Source of the DNA: Athripsodes cinereus
Lineage: Eukaryota > Arthropoda > Insecta > Trichoptera > Leptoceridae
Assembly: GCA_947579605.1 (NCBI GenBank)
Contig: OX388324.1
Coordinates: 20,343,746 to 20,407,745, forward strand
Direction of reading: 5' to 3'
DNA: 64,000 nucleotides
The translations under genes were made by a program, and so were the position numbers. This document shows, one piece after another, positions 21,111 through 32,879 of the stretch. Within the stretch, counting starts at the first letter, position 1, and each line of letters starts with the position of its first letter. The notes under the pieces are model-generated. The model had not been told where the DNA came from. It did no database searches and was given only the letters and a program-made list of their open reading frames with translations.

Positions 21111-21659
21111 TAACAGTTAACAAAAATAATAAATATTTTTCATTTTACTACACAGTGTAAAATGAAGTGTTACGAAGTAAATGCCGATACAATCAATGAA
21201 CTTAATCATAGTATAGAATTATAAAAACAGCCGTCATCAGAAAACTATTTACTGCTGGGTAATGGTTCTGACATTTTCGGTAAATAAAATGTCAGAATAT
21301 AGGTACAAAATAATATTATCATAAGAACATTGTAAATATAATAATATACCGCCACTGGCAGCAATGTACTGCTGCTTCTAATGCCGTTACGGAAATGCAC
21401 GGAAGCAAAATGGAATATTACATTATTACCAACAATACAGTTGCAATCATGAAGAAGATACCCGGATAATCGAGTAATGAAAACTGAATCATATTTTTTT
21501 TTTTATTTATGTATATATTGCATTAAGTAAACATATTTTACATAAAGAGAATATCATTTGAATAAAGATTTTATTATTATTATGAGAAATATTATTATAT
21601 GGTGAAACGAAATTTACGATCTCAAAAATTTGTTAAATTTTTTTGTTATGAATTTTAGT

Positions 21660-21905
21660 TTTTTTCATTTTTTATTTAGAATATTTACTAATTTTTTGTT
21701 GTTTTTTGCCTTACCGGATTTGGGCACAAAGTGCAGAATCCGATGACAAAACAAATCGAGTATCTCAATTGGAGAACTATGTTTACATAATGTAACATTG
21801 TGCAAAATCTAATCGGAAGAAGTGAAAAAGGCGTCCCAATGCTTACGGATTGGCTCTAGTGAAAGTGATCACTTAAGCCAGCGATACGAAAATATCTAAA
21901 TTAAG
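21660..21905 (+). repeat. Family G interspersed repeat, copy 2
   Basis: 'gaatatttactaattttttg', 'accggatttgggcaca' and 'atgcttacggattggctcta', then 'gtgatcacttaagccagc'. This is the same block order as 1578-1905. Confidence 0.6.
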
Positions 21906-22689
21906 TATCTACAAGAAAAACATAATTTGTATACTTTTATAACTTTTTAGACCTATTTTTGCCGAAAAATATAATAATAACTAATATCTTCGAAGAAATT
22001 TATAGATTACAATTACGTACACACTGTTGGTTTAAATATAAACTGTACGATTCTAATCAAAAACACTTGTTCTACCGATTAAACGAACTGTCGCAATTTG
22101 ATATTACTAAATCCATAACATTATTTAACCATGTCCGATTAACCGGGTAAGCTAGTGGATTTTGTATCCAATATTAGGGGTATTATATTTTGTGAATGAC
22201 TATTTATTATTATGTACAAATATCTCTATATAGGTATCCACTATCGTTGAATGGATGGTTGAGCGAATAGTAGCTAGCACAATATATAAACCCTTTGTTA
22301 CCCGCAACTTGCACAATCTATAATACCGCTCGCTGTCATTTCCATCAAACAACATATTATTTAAAGCTGCCACAGATATAACTAAACGTCTATCGACAGT
22401 ACACAAATAAATAAAGAACTTTCTGATATTGCTATTAAAGTAACTTTCTGATATTGTGTAAAAATAAAAGCTTCCTATGTCCTGAAAGACTGAAACAAAA
22501 CATAATCTCTGTTGTTAATCTATACTGTATTTGAAAACTGACAGAGAGGCATGTATGTTTATACATAAAATTACATCAGCTTCAAATAATTAAATAGCAA
22601 ATTGGCGTATTTGAAATACGTAGTCCAAAATGAGAAATATTGTTTCCACCAAATCATCTTAAAAGGAAAAATTGAGGTTAGTCGCGGTA

Positions 22690-22835
22690 TGTGAAGGCGG
22701 CATATGTCCTGACTAAGAAATATCAGAAAATGGACCGAAATTCAGAGAGTGGAAGAGCTGTTCAAGCGTAGATGTAAGAGCATAGGACAGAGAAGCATAC
22801 GCCAGGGTGGTAGCCCACATCGGGAGAACTTGACA
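22690..22835 (+). pseudogene. LINE family H, C-terminal remnant
   Basis: 'aattcagagagtggaagagc' through 'gaagcatacgccagggtggt' matches the frame SVEELFQTAQDQEAYARVIV of 16.5 kb, with indels. It lies immediately 5' of the truncated RT element. The two are different families, so the juxtaposition is coincidental or reflects insertion of the second into the first. Confidence 0.55.
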
Positions 22836-22849
22836 TGGTGCTTTAAGAG

Positions 22850-24294
22850 GAAGATATCTGTTACATCATCTTTTGAGGTGGGTTAGTTCGTACCTGACTG
22901 AAAGACTTATGACGGTGACTTTGAACGGATTTAACTCAGAGTATGTAAAGATTACGTCGGGAGTACCTCAGGGCTCTGTTCTGGGCCCTTTGCTTTTTCT
23001 AGCATTTATAAATGATATAGGAAACTGCTTTATCCATTCAAATTTTTTACTATTTGCTGACGATCTAAAAATTTATCGTCATATAAGATGTATAGAAGAC
23101 GCCATTCTAATGGAACAGGATCTTGGTAGGGTTCATGATTATTGTCTGCGTAATAAATTGGAACTAAACCTAAAGAAATGCCATTCTATAACCTTCACAA
23201 AGAACAAAATTGTTACATTACACAATTATGCCATCGACAACACCATTCTGAAACGACTCGACTCGGTAAAGGATCTGGGTATCATTTTTGATTCTAAATT
23301 ACATTTCAACACTCACATAGATAATATTTTGACACAATGCAATAAAATGTTAGGTTTTATTCTGAGGGTGACTAGGGAGTTCAAAAGTCCCACTTCTTTA
23401 AAGACCTTATATGTCTCATTAGTTAGATCGCGAGCCGAGTATTGCTCTCCGGTCTGGAATCCTCTATACGACAAATACAATATTGCATTGGAAAAAATTC
23501 AACACAAACTAATACGCATTGGAAATTGTAGATTCAGGGGAGCTTACTTTGACAACATTCCTGACCTCTCACTGAGACGTGAACTAGCTGATGCTTGTCT
23601 ATTGAGAAAGATATGTACATCCTCTTTGGACACTCCTCACCTACTGCAATTGGTAGATTTTTCAGTGCCGTCGGTTAGAAGGTCGTTTTGGCCATTCCAC
23701 TTGAACCGTCACCAGACTAACTCGGGCTTGCGAAATCCTCTGCAAAGGATGATGAAAAACTACAACAACAAATTTAAGGATGTCGACATGTTCTGCAGTA
23801 GTTCTCATACTTTTAAAAGGTGTATCTTAAGATTACTTGAGCCGTAACAATCTCGTTCCTCTCTCCTCTCTCTCTTTTTTCCAAATATTATAAATCATTT
23901 TTGAATAAGCGATCCATTCTTCTAATAACTAATATTGTATTCTTTTGATCTTTAGTGTGTAAGTTTGACTTTATTTTTGTAATTGAAATTCTTATATATA
24001 CATCTGGGTGTGCTTGGGCCTCTTTCTTCCTGGGATCTTGTCTGTCTGGCTCTTCCTGTCGTGTCTGGGGGACCTCCCGGAGCTTTCGGGTTCTGGAGTT
24101 TCATTGGATGCTTCGGGGGTGCTGGGGTGGGCTTGGGCTGGGGGAGGGTGGTCCGAGTAAAACTATATTTATGCCTGTAATAGGGCACAGCATTGACAAA
24201 TTTTATTTTATTTTTCTTTTCATTGTTTCTGTTTTTCAATCTGTATGTTGTGCCTGTTGGCGTATGATTGTGAGAAAATAAATAAATAAATAAA
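22850..24294 (+). mobile_element. 5'-truncated Jockey/CR1-group LINE
   Basis: A 1.4-kb copy holding the second half of the RT ORF (22873-23847), about 430 bp of 3' UTR and a terminal AAAT microsatellite ('aaaataaataaataaataaa'). The 3' UTR includes a G-rich stretch (24060-24160). The 5' end falls within the RT domain, the usual result of incomplete target-primed reverse transcription. Confidence 0.75.
22873..23847 (+). pseudogene. Partial reverse transcriptase, Jockey/CR1-like
   Basis: 324 codons, open to a TAA. The frame starts inside the RT palm (WVSSYLTERL), then SGVPQGSVLGPLLFLAFIND, the catalytic FADD (LLFADDLKIY), NKLELNLKKC, VKDLGIIFDSKL and SPVWNPLYDKYN. The C-terminal region is LRRELADACLLRKI and so on. 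The endonuclease, RT fingers and ORF1 are missing, so no functional protein is expected. There is no RNase H downstream. The internal ATG at 22873 is not the real start. Confidence 0.85.
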
Positions 24295-24374
24295 ATCACA
24301 AACAAGAAGATATTAAGAACATTTAAATCTGCAATGGAAAATAACAATCATCCAAAAAATCATAATTCTACCAC

Positions 24375-24480
24375 TATACTTTCACGATGTAATCCACAAG
24401 TGGGGTACTCAGCAGACCAGCTGCAGTAATTAACATGCGAGCTGTCAACTCCATGCTTCATAATTTTATTTTATTTCAAA
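24375..24480 (-). repeat. Family C retroposon, 3' fragment
   Basis: 'ccacaagtggggtactcagc', 'agaccagctgcagtaatta' and 'gctgtcaactccatgct' match the 3' third of family C in reverse. Confidence 0.55.
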
Positions 24481-24707
24481 TTAAATCCCTTAATATGTTT
24501 TACTTTCATCCTTATACCAATATCCAAATTATGTCATCTCTTCCCAAGTTCGATATTTCTAATACTCTATCTAAAGTGTAATTATTGCAAAAAAGGTAGT
24601 ATTGAAAATTCAAAATCCTGTGGTTAGCTAAAAAAATTGGATATTATGAACATTTACACTAAAGCCTAAAAAGCAAAAAAATCGATGATTTCTAACTACT
24701 TTTTATC

Positions 24708-24980
24708 ATCATCATCATCGCCCTCAACGCTCCTCTCGAGAGCACAGGGCAGAAACCAGCCTCCTCCATTCAGAGCGTCTCCGCGCCAATTGCGTCACCT
24801 CTTTCCACGACATTCCCTGCTCTCTGATACCGTTGTCATAGGAACGGTGTATTGTGAAAGAGGGACGCCCGGGCCGACGGAACCCCTGCGGACGGAAGAA
24901 CGGTGCTATTTTTGGCCAACTATCATTGAAATTCTCAAAACATGTCCCAGCCAGGACCATCGTCTCTCCTGTATTACTTT
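24708..24980 (-). pseudogene. LINE family A, best-preserved C-terminal fragment
   Basis: The minus-strand frame 24724-24960 reads RRPGRPSFTIHRSYDNG and then MSWKEVTQLARRRSEWRRLV and SALCSREER, the arrangement seen at the C-terminus of RTE-like LINE proteins. A 'gatgatgatgatg' microsatellite (reverse of 24708-24719) forms the 3' end. Other copies of the family are at 2.9, 17.3, 40.5, 57.6 and 61.1 kb. Confidence 0.65.
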
Positions 24981-25329
24981 TTATACATACCTATTTAAAT
25001 TTTCTCGAGAAAAAATGAACTAGTTCAAAAACATAATTGAATTTGTAGTTTTTCATTAACTTTGATTCTCGTTAAAGACTAATTTTTTCTTCAAAACTTA
25101 GTTTGTTAATATTTTTTATCAAATAACTTGAATTATCTTCTCGAGAGAATTGAAAGTTTAATCCATTTTGAAGCATCACAAAGCTTTGCAGAATTCCTAA
25201 TCTTGAAAATGGCCTTTTGTTATACTTAAAATAGCTCTTTAATAAATTAAGCACTGTTTTCTTCAAACTTTCAATATCACAATAATTTATCGTGTTTTCA
25301 ATAAGAGGAATAGTTTCCTTTTTTATGAT

Positions 25330-25440
25330 GTATGTCACTCATTCTGAACTCTTGATTTTAATTGGTGCGAAGAGAATGAATTGCATTTTTATTACATGCA
25401 GTTATACTCCTGGTTACCCCATTTGTGAAAGATACCATAA
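25330..25440 (+). repeat. Family C retroposon, 3' fragment
   Basis: 'actcattctgaactcttgat' and 'catgcagttatactcctgg', then 'ttaccccatttgtgaaagat', in forward orientation and diverged. Confidence 0.5.
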
Positions 25441-25460
25441 CGGTTTTAATAAAGAGAACT

Positions 25461-25674
25461 GCAGGGTTACTCTTGAAAAAACTAAACACGATCTTAATCT
25501 AGTCTTAATCTTGATCATACGACGCACATAGTGACTATTGGCCAAAAATACCGCACTACCGCTAACGCGCGATCGGTTTGCGTGTATTTTTGGCCAATAG
25601 TCACTTCGTGCGTCGTATGATCAAGATCAAGACTAGATTAAGATCGTGTTTAGTTTCGTCAAGAGTAGCCCTGC
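25461..25674. mobile_element. Foldback element E, copy 1
   Basis: A 214-bp near-palindrome. The left arm starts 'gcagggttactcttg' and runs 'gatcttaatctagtctt', 'gatcatacgacgcac' and 'gtgactattggccaaaaata'. The right arm is its complement, ending 'caagagtagccctgc'. The loop is about 30 bp around 'gctaacgcgcgatcggtt'. The arms are about 90 bp with a few mismatches. Two diverged copies lie at 33.7 and 48.0 kb. It has no ORF, so it is non-autonomous. Confidence 0.75.
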
Positions 25675-25679
25675 TGGTA

Positions 25680-26325
25680 ATCAGTATTCTGAAAAAAGAA
25701 CGGTTCATATATATTTTATATTATAATAAAAGTAATAATTTATGAGTAGGTAATTCTAAAAGTTTGAAGACAATAATTAATAGTAGAATGTCAAAATTAT
25801 GATATTTATACTTCGAATGATTAATTTAAATTAAATTAAATTAAATTAATTTTAGCACGCTGCTTTAATTTTGAAATCACGCCGACGCTTGAATCCCTTC
25901 ATAAAAAGCAGCGAAGATTAACTTTAAACAGAAGAAAAGAAATTGAAATGACATAATATATTAATAGGATATCGTTTGTTCTTACTTATTTAGTTATTGG
26001 TTATATTATATTTTAAGTTTATAATTATAATGATTCAAACTGGTAGTTAGTTTTTGTTCATAGGGCTTCCAAAAAAGCTCGTTGATAAATTTATATTTTT
26101 CTGATAATGAACAATAAACGAGCTTCACGTGCGTTAATCAATTACTTAAATATTTCCTACAAAATAAAGTGCGACGCGTTTCATGTCAATATGATACAAA
26201 TTAAAATTATTCTGAGAATCATTCTAATAAATGTCAAAGGTGTATCAAATAATGCTTCCCAAAATAGATCATATGCTTCTGAATCTCATACTTAAGTATG
26301 TATGTATGTTTATTATTGCTGGGTT
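25680..26325. other. Non-coding stretch
   Basis: A+T-rich. A short 'aattaaattaaattaaatta' tandem tract lies near 25830. No gene is recognised. Confidence 0.5.
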
Positions 26326-26329
26326 ACTT

Positions 26330-26445
26330 TTAGAGCGTTTCTGTCAAATTTCGGAAAATTCTGACAGCATTATATATTTTGTTAACACTGTTATGTTATG
26401 ATGATGTGCAAAAATTATAAATAAATAAATAAATTATAAGTGAAT
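26330..26445 (+). repeat. LINE 3' tail fragment
   Basis: 'tgttatgatgatgtgcaaaa' followed by an AAAT array. The same 'gatgatgtgcaa...aataaataaa' end is seen, in reverse, at 29.41 and 59.22 kb. It is therefore probably a truncated relative of that LINE family. Confidence 0.5.
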
Positions 26446-26892
26446 CATTATAAAATCTACTATCTTTTTGACGTCATCGGTAGTTTGACACAAAGTCTCG
26501 AATTTTCAATTAGAAACTTATCATTTCATATATTAAGTTAGTATTGTACTCCGTTATCGGACCATTGCAACAATAAAAATCTTGGGATGTAATCAACTTT
26601 TAAAGGCGACACTAAAAATCCATATTTTTCTTCGGACTCTCAAATTTGAGGATTATGACCGGCATGTCCCATTCTGTCCACCATATATTATGTTGCCAAC
26701 GTAATATACATAATAATGTAGAATCCATTCCCATATACAAAACTTCGTATTTTCTCAGTTATATACTTTATTTGGTTACTCCATCTTGTTGGCGTTCAAT
26801 TCCTTCCTCAATGACCCTTTAAACTTATTCACTTTTAAAATGCGCTTTTCTACAAAGGTTTCAGTCACTTCAGTTTCAAAATACTTTATAAT

Positions 26893-27240
26893 TATAAAAA
26901 AATAAAGAAGACTTTTCATATTGAATAGAGCAAATAAGAACAACATTTACAATTTATCTAGATATATTTATTATATGGTACGTATTTGTTGATTGTACCA
27001 AATAATGTAGGCCTCTTATTGGGTCATGGTTCATGGTGCCTACATATAAATAGGTACCTACCTAATATTATTATAAAAAATAAAGAAGACTTTTTATATC
27101 TAGTGCATAATATAAGTACAACCTTAACAATTTATCTAGATATATTTATTATATGGTACGTATTTGTTGATTGTACCAAATAATGTAGGCCTCTTATTGG
27201 GTCATGGTTCATGGTGCCTACATATAAATAGGTAACTAAT
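26893..27240. repeat. Tandem duplication of about 178 bp
   Basis: Two adjacent units share 'aaaataaagaagactttt'. The 107-bp stretches 26950-27056 and 27128-27234 are identical, including 'tgtaggcctcttattgggtc'. The unit starts are more diverged, so part of the array may have been homogenised. No gene is present. Confidence 0.8.
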
Positions 27241-27404
27241 ATTATGATGTGATATGTGCGAATACATATGTGAAAGGGGGGCAATAATAAAATGTAGTTG
27301 AACCAGTGATAAAAAAATTGATGAGTGGGGTACAATAACATTGGTTGTTTCATTATTTTTTCTACATACATACAAATCTTTATACCAACACGGCATCTCT
27401 TACA

Positions 27405-27770
27405 AATACTATACTATACTACTATCTATACCCTCGCACCATGTCCCAAGTGATCTATCTTAACACACTTCCTCCACATTCATACAGTTTCTCATACACG
27501 TACGTCGATTCCTCTTATTCCTTGAGAATTTGATCCACATGATCAAGCCACGTGGTTCTCGGATACACACGCTTCCTCACAGCATTTCTTTTAGACAAGT
27601 ATATCCTCTTTATCATTCCTACCTCGTTCATTCGTGCAACATATCCAAACCACCGTAATTTATTCACGCGCATTCTGTCCACAGCACTCTTCTTGCATCC
27701 GCTCATTCTTCTAATATCCTCATTCTTCACTCTATCACGCAGCGTTTTACCAACTATGCTTCTCAACAAA
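27405..27770 (-). pseudogene. LINE family B, best-preserved C-terminal fragment
   Basis: The minus-strand frame 27515-27769 (84 codons) reads MLRSIVGKTLRDRVKNEDIR, then LRWFGYVARMNEVGMIKRIY and RTTWLDHVDQILKE. This is the typical C-terminal LRWFGHV-x-RM...TWLDHVDQI region of a non-LTR retrotransposon ORF. Downstream of the frame (27405-27515) is decayed 3' sequence. There is no RT core, so it is a truncated copy. Confidence 0.7.
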
Positions 27771-28129
27771 TGGGTTTTGCAAGTATATATGGTAGAAGAA
27801 ATTCAGGACAGTTGGTACACCTCGATTCTGCTTAATTGGAGATCTTGGATGTCTTATTCCTGATTTTTTCCAAAGATCTACTTTTCAATTTTAATGATTA
27901 TTATATTTGCATACAAAATTGAACGCCATCTACCTACATACATACTATTATTTTGCATGGACTTCTCGCCTCTCTCTTTCAAACAAAATTCCTCAATGAA
28001 TACTTTTTTATTCGAAATAATCAAAATTACGTAATTCTTTGATTAAGACTTAAATAATTTTTTTATTTATTTTATTTTTATTTAAACATTATTCACGGCT
28101 TTCGCCTTTAACATGTTGACAAGTAAAAG

Positions 28130-29405
28130 AATAAAAATAACAACAATAAGTTATTACAAAATAATAGAAAAACAATACCAAGATAAAAATAACAATTAAA
28201 AAAAAACAATAATGAGATGTCAAATCGTAAAAAAAATATAAGTTTATATATGCAAGACAAAATATACACATATACTTATAAAAAGTCAAGAATTACAAGT
28301 AACAAATTAAAAAATGAAAATATAGAAAACAGTAATGAAATTATCTATGTAACTATTTTGAAACTCGTGTCGCTACATTTATAAATAATATTTCCTTTAG
28401 CTCTTGTATAAAACAAGTTAAAATCAATTGGAAAACTAATCAAAAACATAAACCAAGTTAAAATCAATTGAAAAACTAATTATAAATGTCATTATCACTC
28501 ATCGAACAAAATATTGTTCACTTTGACTGAACCATTAAAAACGGTTTTGGCTGAAGCTGTTTTTTCTTCGATTGAAAAGCTTGTTGAAATTGAAAAAAAA
28601 TAGTTTACTACCACTGATCACTTCAGTTTGCTGAAAGTTCCGCTTGGACTATTACGACAGCTCTTTGATTTTTATTGATGATTGATTTTACAAAGCTCAA
28701 GTGGTAAAAGCTACCGAGGCGACGACGTCATGATATTGTCGAATGGAGCTTTATGAAAACTTTCAAGCCATGAAAAGGCTCCTGACAATTTCATAATAAT
28801 ATTTTTATTAAAAACTAGCTTCATACCCAATATCACTCAGGTAATAATAATTTTATCTGAAAAAAAACTCTCACCATAAGTAAACATCAAATCGTCGTTG
28901 CATATTCAAAAAGAGGTAGGTATGTGCGAACATTTTTATTCAGGCATACTCTTTAAAAACTGTTCATTAGGACATTAAAATTGTTGTTTGGACTTTTTAT
29001 TGGCACATATGATATTATTCTGTAAGTATTAGTTTTAATATTTGATACTAAGAATCACTTAATAAAATGGGTATGATGTCATTATAAGCAGTTTATTCTA
29101 GAATTGTCAAAACATTTATAAATTCACATACCCCTTTTTGAATATGCAATGATGAAATATTGTATTACTTCCAAAATAATTTGATTTTAATGGTTACACC
29201 TGCTTGCATTTTTTTTTCATTGAAATTGCTTTGTTTGTGACTTATTTTACATGTTATAAAGCTAACTAAACTCCATTATGTTGTCGATCGAAACCTTTTC
29301 ATACAAATTTTGCTCAGAAACTTTTATCGCATACATCAAAGCATATTAAATTATTAAAAAGCAGAAAAACATACATATTTTATTTAATAATTTGTAAATA
29401 TATAA
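28130..29405. other. Non-coding stretch
   Basis: A+T-rich with long A-runs. A partial local repeat 'aagttaaaatcaattg' occurs twice near 28420 and 28455. No gene or recognised element is seen. Confidence 0.5.
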
Positions 29406-29409
29406 TTTT

Positions 29410-30640
29410 ATTTATTTATTTATTTTATTCTTCTTGCACATCATCATTCATATAACAAATAAAATAGGGCAATATACACAGGAAAAAATGTGATGATGTG
29501 CAGTGGCGAGATTATCACTATATAGTGATTTCTTCCATCTAACCACGTCACATTAACACTAAACAGAAATAGAAATAATAATAACAAAAACACAAACATT
29601 ATAAAAAAATAGCCACACTAATTAATTTCAAAAAAAAAAAATGAAAAAAACTACAATTCACACACCTAACACTCCAAAGGGATCGGGAAGGGGTTAGGGG
29701 ACGGATGCTGAATTAGAAGACAATAAATACTTCTTGACGGCGTATTTAAACCCATTAAAAGATTGAGATATTCTATGAGAAGAAGGGAGATTATTCCAGC
29801 AACGAGCACCACATACTGAGAATGATTGAGAAAAGAAATTGGTGTTATGTGTAGGAATTGCCAGAAGACGCTCGTTGTTGGAACGCAGTGGTAGACCATG
29901 GTTCGCTAGATACTCGAATTTTTCTTTCAAATAGTAAGGAAAAGACGTTGAATATAGTGTTTTATGAACAAGAGATAAAATATGAAGTTCACGTCTTTGA
30001 CACACTGTTAGCCATTTCAGAGTATGCCGATACTGGGAGATATGGTCGGACCTTTTGAGATTAAAAATAAAACGGATACCAAAGTTTTGAAGTCTCTCAA
30101 GTTTATTTGCTAGGTCTACATTAAGATCGAGGTATACCGCATCGGCATAATCTATGAGAGGCAGCAGCAAAGATTGTACGAGTAAAGTTTTGATTTTGGT
30201 TGGCAGAAACATTTGATATCTTTTAAGAGAATGTAGAGAGTGGAAAAATTTTCGTCGGATTGAATTCACGTGCTGCTGCCAGGTTAATTTTTGGTCCATC
30301 ACTATACCAAGGTTCTTCACTGTTGTTGAGTAAGATATTATATCTGAACCCATAGTTGTATTGGGCACGGATATGGACTTAAGTTTTGAAATAAGATAAT
30401 GGCTGCCAAGAAATATTGACTGTGATTTAGTAGGATTTAAAAGAAGTCCATGATTCGCCGCCCAATCTGAAATTTTTTGCAGACAATGTGACATATTTTC
30501 AACAGCGGTAGAAGTGTTTTCTATGTTAAAATGGGTGTAAATCTGGAGGTCGTCTGCATATAAGTGATATTGTATATTATTAAAAAGTCGTGAAACAGGG
30601 CTTATAAAAATTGAGAAGAGGAGAGGTGAAAGTAATTAAC
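29410..30640 (-). mobile_element. 5'-truncated CR1-group LINE (same lineage as 42.8 kb)
   Basis: On the minus strand the element holds the latter part of RT, a 3' UTR of about 280 bp and an AAAT-type 3' end (29410-29430 as TTTATTTATTTA). It is cut at about 30640 within the LSPLLFS motif. A 320-bp copy of its 3' end at 59215-59538 differs at only a few bases, showing recent activity of this family. Confidence 0.8.
29694..30640 (-). pseudogene. Partial reverse transcriptase of the truncated LINE
   Basis: The frame is open from SPLLFSIFISPVSRLF through the catalytic YADD (HLYADDLQIYTHF), NHGLLLNPTKSQ and VKNLGIVMDQKLTWQQHV, to CGARCWNNLPSSHR and a stop at 29694. It is closely parallel to the second half of the ORF at 42988-45996 (same YADDLQ-x-YTHF, LERLQN-x-x-IRFIF and WNNLP motifs). 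The N-terminal endonuclease and RT fingers are absent. Confidence 0.85.
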
Positions 30641-30654
30641 GAGAGATTGCTAAA

Positions 30655-30855
30655 GGATAATTAATGTTCGCCGTGGTCCTGGGTTACATTCCTGGCTGGG
30701 TAGTGATGTTTCACTCGAAATTTTCATATCCCAGGCTTTGGAGAAAAACTGTCTCAGCAGCATTGAGATACCAATGGTTGTCTGGAAGAAATTACACAGT
30801 TATAAGTCCGCCATCTACGTTCGACACTTGTGTGTAGAAAAAAAAAAATTATAAA
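30655..30855 (+). repeat. Probable SINE fragment with A-tail
   Basis: 'gttcgccgtggtcctgggtt' and 'acattcctggctgggtag', then 'gaaaaactgtctcagcagc', end in an A-run at 30839. The start resembles the B-box half of a tRNA-like head. The upstream half is missing, perhaps because of the neighbouring LINE insertion. Confidence 0.45.
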
Positions 30856-31109
30856 ATGTTCCCAAATTGAAAGTAAGTAGTTATAGAAATATTATGCTGT
30901 TGAAATATATACCTAACACAAAGATGCTTATGGTATCTTTCCTGTTTATGCTTAAGTATTGAACAACATATTCTGCACCTGGAAAACCATAAAAGGACCT
31001 TTATAAAAAAATGCAATCAATATCCTTCAAACCTTGCAACACCAAGGTCGCATTACCAATTTATCATTTGATTTTCTAGTAAACACATACAATATTATCA
31101 TCTTCTTTT

Positions 31110-31330
31110 TTATGTGTCTTGTCGGGTCCCACCAATGTTGACGATCACCTGTGAGAAATATTTTCTGTTCTGGAAAGGGCTCTTACACACTTCTTATCCC
31201 GGTCTACGCTCTGAAGCCAGGAATGCCGCTTTCTTACAACCCCTCTACGGCCCTCAATCTTCCTTGTATGACTAGTGTTGTAGTATGGCATATTTTTACA
31301 TACATTATGATTTGATCTTATTAACATACA
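31110..31330 (-). pseudogene. LINE family H, reverse-oriented remnant
   Basis: 'cttgtcgggtcccaccaatg' followed by 'tgacgatcacctg' parallels 55.5 kb 'gtcaggtccccccgacgttg' and 'gcgatcactcc', which encodes VFAGVIANVGG on the minus strand. The upstream coding is degraded. Confidence 0.55.
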
Positions 31331-31980
31331 AATTTACATATACACACAACTGAACAGATTCGAATATTGGAATATAGATTTTTATGTTGTTAACTTTATT
31401 ACGATCATTTTATTTATAAATAAATTTTTAATTGATGTGATATCTTGAAAATCATTATAAGATGCCTGTATTTGAATAAGCCTTTAAAAAACGAATAATG
31501 TCAAATTTCTTCAATTTTTTCTCTCATCAGTTTTTGTAAAAGTGTTTTGATGCCTTAATAACGAAAAAGCTAACAGAAAATGAGTCAAAGTAGTGGTTGT
31601 ATTTAGTTCAAGGGCTTTGTAGAAAAATAAAAGCTACAGAGGTATAAAAGTTATAAAAAGGTATCAACTTGATAAAAAAGTTACATTATTTTCATCATGA
31701 CAAATTACAATATTTTTGCCTTTTTACATTCTTTCTGCTGACTTTTTTTTAAAGAATTTTATTGTCAGCATCATTTCCCACACAAGATGTTAAATAAAAG
31801 CCAAGCTTCAAATTATTTATAAAAAAATACATATTTTTCTGTGGTAAAGATGCTCAGAATAGAGTTTTTTGTGCTGAGAATACGTTCACCGTATTATTTC
31901 CTTTTCAATTTTAAATTCTGGAAAAAAATAATATTATGTTAGGATTTTTATAATTGATATATGATTTGAAATGAGATGAA
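31331..31980. other. Non-coding stretch
   Basis: A+T-rich with no gene or repeat that I can place. Confidence 0.5.
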
Positions 31981-31986
31981 TTGATA

Positions 31987-32240
31987 CCGTGGAGCACCCG
32001 GTAAATAATTGGTCTCCCACTCCGCAAGTTTTCGAGTGTCCTGTAAAAAGCAGATGTTTGAAAAATTAAGACATTTTACATATTAAATTCAGCGATGAGG
32101 TTTTACCCCCCATACTGAATGTTTTGATTTTATATTGGTACGGAGAGGACAGCTTGCATATTTATTATATGCAGCTGGTCTGCTGGCTACCTCACTTGTG
32201 GGATATGCCGTGATGCTATAGTGATAGTAGTAGTAGGTAG
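31987..32240 (+). repeat. Family C retroposon, near full length
   Basis: Runs from the head 'ccgtggagcacccggtaaat' through 'ctgtaaaaagcagatg' and 'ggtctgctggctacctcact' to 'gggatatgccgtgatg', with a TAG-rich tail ('tagtgatagtagtagtagg'). It is the clearest forward-oriented copy. Confidence 0.75.
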
Positions 32241-32299
32241 TTTTTATATTTGAAAAATAATAAAACCTTGACATTCTGCTCAATCATAAGTAATAAGTG

Positions 32300-32405
32300 G
32301 TTTGGAATACCGGATGCAGCAACCCTCATCAGACTGACCCAGGATCGTGAAGAGTATCAAGAGATGGTCGCCAACCTCCGAAACAAGAAGAAGAAGAAGA
32401 ATTGG
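32300..32405 (+). pseudogene. RTE-type LINE C-terminal tail with GAA microsatellite
   Basis: Translates as LIRLTQDREEYQEMVANLRN, ending in an (AAG)n array. The TQDREEYQEMV-type ending followed by GAA repeats matches the ends of family H-like LINEs. Only about 35 codons remain. Confidence 0.55.
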
Positions 32406-32875
32406 AAGATATTGCGCATTAGCGATAAACACGCCCTTTGTATAATGAAGGTATTTGGTTTGAATGTGTTATATCTTCTATTGAATTGTTTGTAATCAAT
32501 TAACAGAAAAAATAGATACAAAAGTAGTAAACAATTATATAGATACTGTTTAATTAAAACAATTCACACATATATATGGAAGATTTGTTCGTTTACTCAG
32601 AATATGACCATAAGGGCGCCATATTGTGTGTCTATTATCCGAATAACCCAGAAAAACATCAGCTTGTTATTAATAGATTTGGAGGTTTTGTATTCTTTGT
32701 ACTTGTAAATTCACATCTGTAAATTCATATTTACCTATATGTAATTATTTAAAAAAAAACATAAAACAATACTACCTATAGGAACTCTAAAATCCCGTTT
32801 TTCTGATTCACTTTCTTAAACCTAAATGTTTTGGAATTAGCAAATTTAGTTATAAATTCTGTTCCACATATCAAA
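32406..32875. other. Non-coding stretch
   Basis: A+T-rich, no gene. A short inverted repeat 'ccacatatc/gatatgtgg' (32860-32881) marks the left border of the next SINE. Confidence 0.5.
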
Positions 32876-32879
32876 GATA

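Noticed and set aside
23952..24347. Overlapping frames on both strands in the LINE 3' UTR
   Set aside because: The G-rich low-complexity 3' UTR keeps several frames open by chance. No family signature is present.
24685..25023. 112-codon plus-strand frame
   Set aside because: It is the antisense shadow of the LINE family A C-terminus on the minus strand.
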